Notes under the pieces: generated by a model | What the model was told of the DNA's origin: nothing | The model's database searches: none | The model's input: the letters and a program-made list of their open reading frames with translations, nothing else | Shown: positions 1 through 10,984 of the stretch, in pieces | Layout of the letters: every line of letters starts with the position of its first letter | Numbering within the stretch: position 1 is the stretch's first letter | Program-made: the position numbers and the translations under genes | Assembly (NCBI GenBank): GCA_036245805.1 | Contig: BTRK01000003.1 | Location: forward strand, 43,045,215-43,109,214 | Origin: Pristionchus mayeri | Lineage: Eukaryota; Nematoda; Chromadorea; Rhabditida; Neodiplogasteridae | DNA: 64,000 nucleotides | Reading direction: 5' to 3'

Positions 1-545
1 TTCGATGAACAATCTCTTCGTGCGATGGGAGAACCTCTCTTCTTTTACTACCACTTTCATGGAGTCATTGGCTACTGATCTCATAGCGGAAGCAAGACTT
101 TCATAACTGGTTGTATCTTTCCTTTGTAACGAGAGTATTGCAGCAGCAAATTTTGCCTGATCGAGAGTATGAACTGGCTTCGGCGCATGATAAATTTGCT
201 TCACTTTCGATTGTATTCGGACTTTGGCCATTAGCAGCCTGTGGTCAGTTGATAGATCGAAGCTTCCGATTACAGTCACATCTTGAACTATGCTGGGATT
301 TAGGCTCATCACATAATCAATTGCATTACGAGTTCTCATGTTCGGACTAAGCCAGGTCCATTTGCGGGTTTCTCTTTTCTGAAAGCGTGTATTTTGAACG
401 TACAGCTTAACTTCGTTGCAAAAGTCGACTAGGGTTTGTCCTTTTGTTGGTAGATCGAGGTACGAGATTCGTTCGTTAACTGGGTGGAAGATGCAGGAGT
501 TTGCCCATCGATTGCTAACAAGGAAGCCAGTGCCATGGGCTGATT
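1..545 (-). mobile_element. RTE-clade non-LTR retrotransposon, endonuclease fragment
   Basis: The minus strand is open for about 180 codons from near 545 to the window edge. It translates as the C-terminal half of an apurinic/apyrimidinic-type endonuclease of the kind that precedes reverse transcriptase in RTE/CR1-like elements. Visible signatures are an HGTGFLV start, then WTWLSP, an NAIDYV block and the catalytic TDHRLL motif. The downstream linker continues to base 1, so the reverse transcriptase should lie outside the window. Upstream, a stop codon closes the frame near 607 and a short direct duplication (about 555-597) marks the junction. The protein is clearly divergent from the RTE copies at 33-36 and 45-48 kb, so this is a different family. 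The ORF may continue intact outside the window; within it I see no frameshift. Confidence 0.8.
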
Positions 546-774
546 GAGTGCCATATGCCACTAGCAGGTGGCATATGTAGGCTAGCAGGTGGCATAGTCG
601 ATAAAGTCATATAGAACATAAATTTGAAAAAGTCAAAAATTCAAAAATCGAAAAAAGTCCAAAATTGATCTTGGCCATAATGATGTCAAAAGTGCTTTTC
701 GTGAGCTCTAACATGAAAAATCGGTTTCAACGTAAGGAAAAATGTTGGAAAATCTCTTTCAATTTTTAAAACTT

Positions 775-2195
775 GAGGCGCGCAAATGTTGCTTCATTCT
801 ACTTCTAAAGCTTATTCGCGTGTCCATTACTTCTCTCACTAGAGGCGCGATCGCTTTTACTGCTGGACGCCTTGGAAGCCTTCAGCCTCCTTCTGCCTAC
901 CGTACCTCTAGTAGGCAGCTAGGCTGATCGATCAAGTAGGATAACATGCATCTTGGAGCATATGTGTCTAACATAGCCGCCTCTTTGGGATGCTTCTGCA
1001 GACCATGGTCTAGCAAAAAAACACATTACTTACAAAAGACGCGCTCAAGAGGAGAAACACGAGAGGGGGGAAGGGGGAAAACTCAGACTGTGGAAGCGTG
1101 AAATACAGGTCGGATAGGAACAAGCACCAGCCAATCCTGATGCTACTAGGGGTTCCTTCCGCGCTCAAATAGCCATTTAAAGCGCGAAAGGAGGGCTCGA
1201 GCTTGTGCTAGTCAGGATTATGATGTGTGCATACGATGTGACCCGGCAATACGATACGGCATATAATAGGTTTATGCGAGGAAACAGAGTAAATTAGTGA
1301 GACATATATGGTAGAATATGCGGTGTTGATACACGTAGCGATAGGGTAGGGAAACGGGGGGGGGGGGGGGGAGCGACCGGTCGCCTCCGGTTCTCGGGGT
1401 CTCTCTCTCTGCTCGCCGCTCGTCTCGATTCGCTTCTCTCCTGGCTCCGCCTACCTGAATGATCAGCGGTTAGAGATAGGATAGAGTGGAGACAGAGACC
1501 ATAATATCTCCGGACTGCACCGCCATGACTACTGTGAAATTGACCGATGTGGCTGTACTTACCATTTGCACAGATCGCTGATACTGTATGTTTGCTTCCT
1601 CATTACTGATAATCGATAAATTAGAATTATAATTGATTGTGGATGCGATCTAGGAACTAGTCTGCCTCCTGGCATATCTTGCGTACTTACTGAATAGTCT
1701 TCCTGGCATATCTTGCGTACTTACTGAATAGTAGGCGCCTCGTTTCCTTGTGCCCCCCCCCCCACATCCGATGAGTACTGGACTAAAACCCCATTCATTC
1801 ATCCACTTCTTTCATCCACTTCTTGCTTCCACTTCTCATTCGTCTCATTTAGTTATTGTGCGCCAACTAATTGATAGAAACGATTCGTCGCGCGGAAAGG
1901 GGTTCAGCATCTGATTTCATTTGCCTAAGAAAATCTCTCAACAACTTTCGAGCATCCATATATTGCGATTGATGGGCTGTTCCATTTTTCATAACCACTG
2001 ACATTTTACTAGTTCGCTTCGTATGTTCTCTCTATTATCCGGTGATGTCAATTACCTGCGATTATCGAGTATACTCATTTGCATTTGCTGTAATAATTAC
2101 CATTGCTCTCGTATAGCGCACATTAGATGCAGATGGTGCATTTTCATGTTTGTTCACTTGCAACAGTAAACTGAGCATTGCCACAGGGCATATGA
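775..2195. repeat. Dispersed 1.4-kb repeat, copy 1
   Basis: This stretch aligns over its whole length, in the same orientation, with 9345-10640. Shared blocks include the 'gaggcgcgatcgctttta' segment near the start, a 'gcgctc...gcgcgaaa' segment, 'ctggctccgcct', and the common end 'gcattgccacagggcatat'. Copy 1 has degenerate features, including a run of about 16 G near 1356 and a duplicated 'tcctggcatatcttgcgtactta' block around 1670-1730. On the minus strand both copies keep splice-like borders around a short exon (see copy 2). This may be a duplicated gene remnant or an uncharacterised transposable element; I see no terminal repeats that decide between them. Confidence 0.75.
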
Positions 2196-4035
2196 GAGGA
2201 ATCGCGAGAGAATCGACCACCACAGAGGGGTGGCCGGTCGTCCAAAATCGATGACTTGAAAAAATCTGTAAAAATTAAATTAAGTACTTCGAACCCCGCT
2301 CTATCAAACTGCGTTGACCGATTTTTTTAGAAATTTTATTTTTCGAGTACGGGCGTCGCGAATATGACGACTTTCACTAAAAATAGTAAAGTACGCTTCA
2401 GGAAAACGGTCATAATTTCCTTTAAAATTGAGCTAGAGACTTTTTTTATTTTTTTAGAAATATAGAGGAGCGTTTACTCTACAACTTCACTTTCAAGAAT
2501 GTCATTCCCGCACTTGATCCTGAATCAGGGTGGTCGGTTTTTCAAAAAAATCATTTTTTTCAAAAAATCGGAAAAACCGTCCTTAGCTTTTTGGTGAAGT
2601 TATAGTACCCATCGAGTACTAGTAAATTCCCAAAGGGCTTATTTTTTTTATTCTTTGCATTCAAAAGTAGCGCGGGATTTTCTATGTATTCTTTCGAAGG
2701 TTCTTTCCTCCCTTGAGTGGAACCAACCGCAATGAACCCCACCAGCCAAATGAGCCTCTCTTAGTTAGATATCCTACTCATCCCCCGTTTGAATGTGCTC
2801 GACATGCCAGTGATGAGGACGACGTGTAAAAATTATTCGATCGATTGTAAAGTTAATTATGCATATTAAGATAACCACCGATGGTAGTAAACCTTCGAAA
2901 TTAATCAAGTGACTAAACTATGGTGATCGAAATCAACTTAATGAAATCGCATGTCAATTTAAAAATAAATGCTGCAAAACATGAGTGCAGTGCGTGGGAT
3001 TCGATTGCTGAGATTACAATTGAGAACGAACAACATGAGATTTTGGGTCTGTTTTAGCTTTTTTTGATTAGTTAACGTGTCATATCAATTCGGCAAAGTG
3101 AAATTTGAAGTACTAGGGAAGAAATGAAATATTGTTGCAGATATCCTCCTCATAAAAACCGATCACTTGACATTTTCACAGAATAAAATGCCCACTTCGA
3201 TTAGTCGCGATTTTCGATTTTTTGAAAAACATAATTCTAAATAAAATATTTGTGCTCAACATACGTGTCCAAAAAGCAACCAAGTAACTTTTTAGATAAT
3301 TTGAAGTTGAAAAACACTCGGAACACGGAACGCGCCTCAATTTGAAAGAATATGCAACGATGAAATGAAAAAAAATCCAAATGTTCAAAAAAATTGAGAT
3401 TTTCGAAATTTCGAACGTCGAATTGGATGGGAAATGAAGTCAATCAACTTTTTTCATAGTTTCAGATATTTATTTACACAAATAATCACATGCGAAGGTC
3501 AAAAACGAAAAAGATCTGGTACCCACATCAGGCGGCGACTACAGTATCCCGCGCTACTTTTGAATGCAAAGAATAAAAAATAAGCCCTTTGGGGATTTAT
3601 TAGTACTCGATGGGTACTATAACTTCACCAAAAAGCTAAGGACGGTTTTTCCGATTTTTTGAAAAAAATGATTTTTTTGAAAAACCGACCACCCTGATTC
3701 AGGATCAAGTGCGGGAATGACATTCTTGAAAGTGAAGTTGTAGAGTAAACGCTCCTCTATATTTCTAAAAAAATAAAAAAAGTCTCTAGCTCAATTTTAA
3801 AGGAAATTATGACCGTTTTCCTGAAGCGTACTTTACTATTTTTAGTGAAAGTCGTCATATTCGCGACGCCCGTACTCGAAAAATAAAATTTCTAAAAAAA
3901 TCGGTCAACGCAGTTTGATAGAGCGGGGTTCGAAGTACTTAATTTAATTTTTACAGATTTTTTCAAGTCATCGATTTTGGACGACCGGCCACCCCTCTGT
4001 GGTGGTCGATTCTCTCGCGATCACTCTCATATGTC
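2187..4035. mobile_element. Large fold-back element with about 490-bp arms
   Basis: Bases 2187-2680 are almost exactly the reverse complement of 3547-4035. The arms begin at 'catatgagag' and end at 'gtagcgcggga'. The 865-bp loop carries no recognisable gene. The insertion sits at the exact end of dispersed repeat copy 1: copy 2 reads 'gggcatatatcccct' where this locus reads 'gggcatat' + element + 'atatgtcccct'. That suggests insertion with a short ATAT-like duplication. No transposase is visible, so it is non-autonomous. It also lies directly upstream of the Ulp1-like gene and may have displaced that gene's 5' end. Confidence 0.85.
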
Positions 4036-4200
4036 CCCTAGAGTAGTATTATTATACTTCAACTGTTCCACTTTGGAACGATCTGGCTATTTTTTCTTTC
4101 AAAAATTTAAATTGCGGGAATTTTCAAATTTCATTGTATATTTGCAAAATACAGATTTTTCAAATGCATCATTTACTTGATCTCGACTAGACTTTATCTG

Positions 4201-5788
4201 CCAGTGAAGAATTATTCAATGAACTCTTGGCCAAAATTGAAAAACTGCATAATGTCAAAAGCGAGCTTATTCGTGATGTTAATTGTTCTTGTAATTTTAA
4301 AATAATCTATATATTTTTTAGACTATAAAACGATTTAAGAAAGATCATAATATAACAAAGCAAGACCCGAAGCCTGATTCTCTGGAGAGGAACAATAGGA
4401 AGAAAGCACAAAAACAAAGGGTATTTTTTGTTAAAGCCCAATTACTCAAATCGTTCAGGAAAAATCTCCAGGCTCTGTTATGAAAAGAAGAAAGCTTCAG
4501 GAAGAAAGCGATTCGGAAAGTGAAGTGCAGATAATCGAGAATGAGAAGGTCATTCTTTCTTTTTGTAATTATTTTTTATTCAAATAATCGATGTTATCCA
4601 AATCGATGATGGAGAACAGGTCGAGATCAAAATTCTGGTAATCAGTAGTTTTAAAACAATTCATTTGTGATATATATCAGGAGAAATACGCGGACATCCC
4701 GAAAATTCGTTCATGTGATATTAATCGTTCAATCGAAGCTGATCTCAGCTCATACATGAAGTGAGTTTTATAAGCAGTTTAAGTTATAAATATTTTGTTT
4801 TCAGCCGTATTCCGAATTTCTCGACTGGAGATCATGCCATGATAATGCCAGGTTTGTTTTTCTTGTGATTTTTATTTTCATGGCTATTATTTTAGACCTC
4901 ACTGACGCCTGTATGACTGGTTGTAAGGAGGTCTGGTTGCGTCCGGAATCTGATCTAGACTGGACAATTGGAAACAAGCTCACAGTTAATCATCTCCTCG
5001 ACTTTTGTCCAAGAACTACAGCATCAGCGACTATTTCAAAAGGATGTATTTCGTCATTCGTATGTTTTCAATGTAAAGCCTTTAGTTGTGTAATTTTCCA
5101 GGCAATCGAATCTTTCAAACTGTTAACGAGCTCGTCTACACCAAATATGGTATATTTTGAGGCAAATTCTAAAAACTTGAAATTATTGGTTGTAGTGCGG
5201 ATCGGTACTTGATCTCGACCATGAAGTTCTCGGGCTCGAAACAATGAAATATTCGGAAAAATCTCGACTAATCTATGAAACTAGAATTGACAACAAGTTT
5301 TTTGTTTTTTTATTCTCCAAGGTTTTTTGTTTTCTACTGTTATATCATTCATCATATATTTCAGGTCAAAGACGCTGAATTCATTTTCATTCCCTATACA
5401 TGGCTCGGCGCAAAAATCGCACATTGGACCCTCTTTATTGTCGATGTGAAAAATCGGATTGTTCGCCATTTAGACTCCTATCAACCACGACTCGATAATG
5501 TTCTACAAGAGACAGAGAACTTGATTCTCGAGATGCACGAGGTTCATTTTTATCGTTTAATTTTTCTAAAATTTAATATTTTAGAGTTTCATTGGTGGAT
5601 CCTTTTCATTTGTTCATGACATCATATCGCCCAAACAAGACAACGGAAGAAACTGCGGCATTTTTGTTATTGTAAATGCACTCTGCATGGCTTTCAACTT
5701 GCCCTTTACTTATGACTTAAGCGTTATTGACTATTTCCGTATTAGATGTGTATACCAGATTATCCACAACGATCTCTATGTCCATTAA
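4201..5788 (+). CDS. Ulp1/SENP-like C48 cysteine protease, spliced, 5' end unresolved
   Basis: Eleven exons can be joined in phase: about 4201-4277, 4322-4420, 4459-4548, 4620-4637, 4681-4760, 4805-4851, 4896-5059, 5102-5149, 5196-5321, 5365-5541, 5585-5788, giving roughly 375 residues ending YVH-stop. Most introns are 38-46 bases with good GT..TTTTAG/CAG borders. The C-terminal 130 residues carry the Ulp1 peptidase signatures: the His-Trp of 'AHWTLFIVD', the Asp of 'HLDSYQ', the Gln of 'SPKQDN' and the nucleophile Cys in 'NCGIFV'. By family, these enzymes remove SUMO or related modifiers. The N-terminal part is coiled-coil-like and basic, with a KRRK stretch that could serve nuclear import. 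No start codon lies in frame in the first exon; an upstream exon may be missing beyond the fold-back. It could be a host protease or one captured by a transposon; no transposase neighbour supports the latter. Confidence 0.82.
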
Positions 5789-6025
5789 TTGTCTTTCCCT
5801 TTTTTCTCATATGATAATAATTTGATTTTTCATATTCATAATCATCATCTATATCGATCTGCATTTCATCGTGTTTGTCTTCGTTCAATAAATATTCCGA
5901 ATGCTCAATTCCGATAAAGATCTTTGACCTCCTGACATCTTGCTCGCACCTAGTCAGTCCATCATTCGGAACATGGTCAAATCTATAACATTCGGAGACT
6001 ATTCCGATACATTCTCTATTCCAAC

Positions 6026-6270
6026 ATGAGAGGCGCTGCCCCCTCCCGGAAGCGTCCTCTTCAATCGGCTACGGAAGCGCTGGGCGAGCGTCCAGGATTC
6101 AACTCGGTCCAGCTGGCAAGTTTTTTTTAAAATTCTCTGAGATATTTTATCAACCGCGTATGAAAAAAATGAATTATGTTTTTCAGATACCAAACTACGA
6201 TCATCAGCTGACTCAAGTAGCGACAAGATTCGGTCTCCCGCCGGGCTTCGTCAAACCCACACAAGCGAAT
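6026..6270 (+). CDS. Small two-exon gene, function unknown, 3' end broken by a mariner insertion
   Basis: ATG at 6026 opens exon 1 (6026-6115, 30 codons, starting MRGAAPSRKRPLQ). It is followed by a GC-AG intron (gcaagt...tttcag, 6116-6186) and an in-phase exon from 6187 reading IPNYDHQLTQVATRF and on through GLPPGF. The second exon is still open when it runs into the mariner-like element that starts at 6301. The original 3' end is therefore lost, or the element sits in the next intron. The N-terminus is basic; I recognise no domain. It lies 240 bp behind the Ulp1-like gene on the same strand, close enough to be its last exons or an operon partner. An alternative GT donor one codon later gives another open frame, so the splice choice is uncertain. 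Confidence 0.4.
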
Positions 6271-6300
6271 TGTTTTTTTCTTTTTATCCTATCCTTTCTA

Positions 6301-7564
6301 TTAGGCTGATGCATAAGTGTTTTCCAATTTCGGAGGCGTAATTCGAAGTCTCCTAAAAAGCGTCCTTCAAATCCAATAAGTACTAATCCGTAGCATTATG
6401 TAGGGGTATAGTTCACACTTATAATCATATGTTCGAATTGTGCAGCGCTTTTAAATCATTGGAGAAATCAATCGTTAACCACGATCAAATTTTTCAATGA
6501 AATTTTGAAAGAGTTGGGCTCACTTTTTCTTTGCTGGGAAAATAGACTGGACATCTTCAAATACATTATTGAGAAGCCCCTCGAATGCTCTTTTTAAAAA
6601 AGTGGTTGAACGCGGTGCTAGCTTACTCAATCCCAGGATTAGCGAATAGCAAATGAGCCAAGCAGAAAATAAATCACACTTGAGTTGGCACCTTTCCTGC
6701 CTTTTGTGTTATAGAGACTGACTTTTGTATAGGGGCGCTTTAATCTTACTTTATGAGGTAACGTTATCATTCGTGAAATTTGAGACCTCGCGACATCCCC
6801 TTTTCGAAAATGAGAGTTATCGAAAAATCTGCATATTGATCTAAACGAACAAAATTTTGACTTTCAGTTGTTATTTTTCAAGTACCATTCCTGAATTCTC
6901 AGGAATCCCATGACTAGGTGATGCTAATGAGGGATAGTTCGAGGGTAGCTGATGCAGATAAACACAAAATGTGGGATCTCCATATCTCATCTAATCAAGA
7001 AGCTTTGAAGTACACTGATTTCGAAGTGTAAATTTCGTCATATTTGTGTTTATGACTGCAGGTTCTGATTGTAATGATGACAGTCCACCATAAAGCAAAT
7101 ATAAGCTTCTCATATAGGAAGCTTCATGGTGAAATCGGTTTGGTTTCGATGGGCCAATTTGTGCGCAGTAAACGAAACACATTTTGGTCATGGTGAACTG
7201 AACCCGACTCTGAAATTGTGACCTTATGTGAACAGGTCTTTTGTGCCAAATCCGAATCACATGTCTTATTGTAATGTGCGTTCATCACACTTCAAGATAG
7301 TGTTGATTATTTTGCCCAATCACTACTCATTGGAAATATCTAATCTGAGAAAGTCGCAGCTACATTCGTAGCCTCGGCTACTTTGACTACCTCACACTAT
7401 GACCACTAAGCGCTCTCAAGAGGTCTGGACTAAAGTGCGCTAAAGAGAGCATCCATGTACTAATAATATATAAAGAACAAAATGAATATCAATTAGAACA
7501 AAAGACCAGAATAAGAGAAACAATTAAAAGTGAAAATCGGAAAAAAACTTATGCATCAGCCTAA
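6301..7564. mobile_element. Mariner-like non-autonomous element (TIR TTAGGCTGATGCATAAGT)
   Basis: The left end TTAGGCTGATGCATAAGT at 6301 is matched by its reverse complement ending at 7564. TA dinucleotides flank both sides (6299-6300, 7565-7566), as expected of Tc1/mariner insertion. The 1264-bp length is close to that of an autonomous mariner, but I could not find a transposase in any frame, so this is a decayed or internally replaced copy. Confidence 0.82.
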
Positions 7565-7821
7565 TATTTAGGAGGATTGCGTACGCTTCTTAGTCAATCC
7601 CTGCTCGACTTCCAAGAAAATGGAGGTTTATGTTTAAGTAAATGTTGCTAATCCTCTCACCATTCCCCACGCGATCTCAATGGTTCTTAATCAATTCATC
7701 ACACCCTCCCATTCGAATGTTCATATGGATATCACGAAAGAGTATTTCATAGATATCTCACAATGGCCTTGCACCGACAACATTCAAATTCTGAGCGCGT
7801 AAACACCCCGCGACTACTGTA

Positions 7822-9162
7822 CCAACTAAGACCAGGAGGGGAAGGGAGGAACATACAACTATTAGGTTGTAACATGTTTTGTCGCATTTCGGAGGTTCAC
7901 AATATTTCCATGAAGGATACTTCTCAAACATTATCAATGCCTAACCTCCTTGTATATGTTTGGGGTGTTCATGCACATTCAAACCATAGGGTAGAGCTGA
8001 ACTGCGCACGCTGGCTATGCGGAAAAATATTAATATGAACTGATTTAAATTTGGTGCAGATTTTTTTAATTCGTTTGATCAGGTGCTAGTTCGCAGAGAT
8101 GAATAATGAACCAAACTTCTACAGCATGGTGATATACCCCTTCAATGCTCTTTCAAAATATACGCCAGATATGGTGCTATGTTGAGCGGAATCAAAGATA
8201 TACTTCACTGAGTGTAAGGTTAGCCGCTGATTCGTAGCCAACTTGACCAACTCTTCTGAATCCAGAATTGCAACAACAGTGACTAACATAAGTGCGTTCC
8301 AATTACCACTCATGGAGGTATAATTTATCATTAAACAAGTGAGAGAAAGAACACTCCACTTGTGGGAAATTTGAATTTTTATTAATTCAATTCGCGCACA
8401 ATTTTACCAAAATATGCAAGTTTAGGTGTTTAGAATTAAAGATTGTCATTCAAAAGCTATTTATTTCCAAACTTATCCCAAGTAGATACTAGTAAGGGAA
8501 GGGTTTATGGTTAGGATGGACACAACAAATCAGATATTGAACATGTGTTCTGAATGGAGCCACTTATCTCAACAGAACCAAATCTACCCCAAACTTTGTC
8601 TGCATACTGACCACTTTGGGTGAACTATATTCCACCACTATTTGGATCTGGATATCTATTGAGAAGAAAATTCGGCTTGCGAAAGTTTTCGCGACCGTCA
8701 CCAACCATCCACATTATACAAACTCGTCTACATTTCTAGAACGATTTTCGTTTGTCATTATCCGTGAGTGGTTCAAAATTATGCACATATGTAGTACTTT
8801 ACGCAAATCACACAAAATCAGCATAATTTATCCTTTTCAAGAAGAGCTAATGCGTGAAAATGATTTGTAATCCTTATCTCAGTACAACTTTGTCTGACTA
8901 ATGTGCCTCCTCAACTGCCTTGACAGGACTGAAGTAAAGCGCGTAAGAAAGAGTACGAAGGCCCTCACTGATGATGAATAACGAAATTGAGATTAAATTA
9001 ATTCGAAGAATTTCTGAGGTTAAAATGCATAAGAGATTGGACGCGACAAAACTTATGTTACAACCTGATATATCTGAATTCCACTTATCACCTCGCCCAA
9101 CTAAGACCAAGAGGGGAAGGGAGGAACATACAACTATATCTGAATTCCACTTATCACCTCGC
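7822..9162. repeat. Two-unit tandem repeat (65-bp unit), split by a mariner insertion
   Basis: A 65-bp unit beginning 'ccaactaagacca' and ending 'cacttatcacctcgc' occurs intact at about 9097-9161. It also occurs immediately to the left, with its halves at 7822-7861 and 9071-9096 separated by the mariner-like element. The intact unit reads 'caactatatctg' at the point where the other is interrupted, so it serves as an internal empty site. Confidence 0.85.
7862..9068. mobile_element. Mariner-like element (TIR TTAGGTTGTAACAT)
   Basis: TTAGGTTGTAACATG at 7862 is matched by its near reverse complement ending at 9068 (CCTGA against TTAGG, one mismatch). It has TA on both sides. The adjacent intact tandem unit has a single TA at the same place, which confirms TA target duplication. 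The 1207-bp interior has short ORFs only and no recognisable transposase. Confidence 0.85.
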
Positions 9163-9344
9163 ACCTGTTAGTTATCCCCTGTCAACAGACAGGCCGACGC
9201 GGCTCACTTCTTCTTCTTTCGTCCACTCGCATATTTGCTCAAAAATGGCGTCTAGGAACGCGTTACTATGATATAAACACACAGGTGAATTTCAACTGCG
9301 CCACTTCCCAGGCACATTCCTACTGATCAGCCTCCGTCAACTCG

Positions 9345-10640
9345 ACGCGCGCCAATTTTGATTCATTCTACTTCTAAGGCGCTTATCCGCGTGCCCATTA
9401 CCTTTCTCCCTAGAGGCGCGATCGCTTTTACTACTGGACGCCTTGGAAGCCTTCACCCTGCTTCTGCCTACGGTACCTCTACCAGGTAGCCAGGTTGATC
9501 TTTCATGTGGTATAAGACGCATCTTGGAGCACATACTTCAAAAAAGCCGCGTCTTTGGGATGCTTCAGCTGACATGGTCCAACACAAAACATTACAAAAA
9601 AACGCGCAAGAGGAGAAAGACACGAGAAAGGCGGGAAAAGGGGAAACTCAGGCAGTACCGACAGTGGAAGCGTGAAATAGAGGTCAGATAGGAAAAAACA
9701 CCAGCTAATCCTGATACTACCAGGGCCTCCTTCCGCGCTCGAATGGTCATTTCAAGCGCGAAAAGAGGACTCGAGCTGATACAAGTCAGGGTTCTGATGT
9801 CTGCATATCATGTGACCCGGTAATAGGGTCCGGTAATAGGGACCGGCGAGAGAGCGTGCAAACCAAAGAGAGTCAGACAATTGCTCCTCTCCTGGCTCCG
9901 CCTATCTGAATCATCAGTGGTTAGAGATAGAGTGTAGACAGAGACCATAATATCCCCGCTCTGCACCGCCATGACTACTGTGAAATTGACCGATGTGGAT
10001 GCACTTACCATTTGCACAGATCTCTGATAATGTCTGTTTGCTTCCTCATTACTGATAATCGATAAGGCAGAATTAGAACTATGTTGGTGCGATCTAGAAA
10101 TGAAAGCATGCCTCCTGGCACGACTTGCGTACTCACAGAATTGTATGGTACCCCCTTTCCTTGTGTTCGCCCCCGCACATCCGATGAGTGCTGGACGAAA
10201 GACCCCATTCATCCATCCACTTCTTGCCTTAGCAATGTTAGGTCATCCTCTTGCTCATTCATTCAACTCATTTAGTTATTGTGCGCCAACTTTAATTGAA
10301 TAGAAACGATTCGTCGCGCGGGAAGGGGTTCAGCATCTTAATTCATTTGTCTAAGAAAAACTTCACTTTCTCTCAACAACTTTCGAGCATCCATATATTG
10401 CGATTGATGGGCTGTTCCATTTTTCATAACCACTGACATCTCACTGGTTCGCTTCAATGAATTTATGTCATCTCTGTTAGCCGGTGATTTCAATGGCTAG
10501 CGATCATCAAGTATGATCATTTGCATGTGCGTTAATAATTACCATTGCTCTCGCATAGCGCACATTAGATGCATAGGGTTCATTTTTATGTTTGTTCACT
10601 TGCAACAGTAAATTGAGCATTGCCACAGGGCATATATCCC
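9345..10640. repeat. Dispersed 1.3-kb repeat, copy 2, with spliced-ORF-like borders on the minus strand
   Basis: This is the second copy of the repeat at 775-2195. On the minus strand a short reading frame starts at about 10212 (MNGVFRPALIG) and meets a gtgagta donor. It can continue through a small exon whose borders, 'cgattatcag' and 'gtaagtgc', are conserved in copy 1, and then into a third exon, giving about 60 residues in total. A separate minus-strand block at 9345-9480 (RGTVGRSRVKASKASSSKSD) stays mostly conservative between copies. This hints at a duplicated small gene rather than a transposon, but neither copy gives a convincing protein. Confidence 0.6.
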
Positions 10641-10983
10641 CTGGCCTTTCTCACATCTGCCTAGTTCCACGTCGTATGCACATCGGAAGGGCCCTCATTT
10701 ATCTGGAAGCCCCCGCCTCTTAGGATGCGTCCAGTGTATCAAACTGCTCGCTCGCATTCGAGAACTTCATTCAATTCCTTTACTCGCCTATCCAATGTTA
10801 GGTTCTCATAAAGCTCATTCAATCAACTCATTCCTCACTCGTCCAATTATATGTTTCCTTCTCTTCCCAGTTGTTCTACCATTTCTTCTTAAATCTCTTC
10901 TTATTTTTATCAAGAGTTAAAAATTTTACTTGGATTTCTGAATTTTTCACGTTTTCAGCCTCCTTAATTATTCTTATTTTCAG
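10641..10983 (+). promoter_or_regulatory. Upstream region of the GYF gene with probable trans-splice acceptor
   Basis: No coding sequence was seen here. The stretch ends in a polypyrimidine-rich 'ttcttattttcag' one base before the ATG at 10985. An acceptor this close to a start codon, with no matching upstream exon, is typical of spliced-leader trans-splicing in nematodes. That would also explain the start choice. Confidence 0.6.
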
Positions 10984-10984
10984 A

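Noticed and set aside
3977..4180. ORF running from the fold-back arm towards the Ulp1-like gene
   Set aside because: Most of it is fold-back arm sequence and its frame does not connect to the first supported exon.
6991..7260. Possible transposase fragment in the 6.3-kb mariner-like element
   Set aside because: No D,D-type motif or helix-turn-helix could be read; composition fits non-coding sequence.
9808..10212. 134-codon minus-strand ORF in the dispersed repeat
   Set aside because: Reads straight through conserved splice-like sites and is not open in copy 1; kept only as a hint of a spliced frame.
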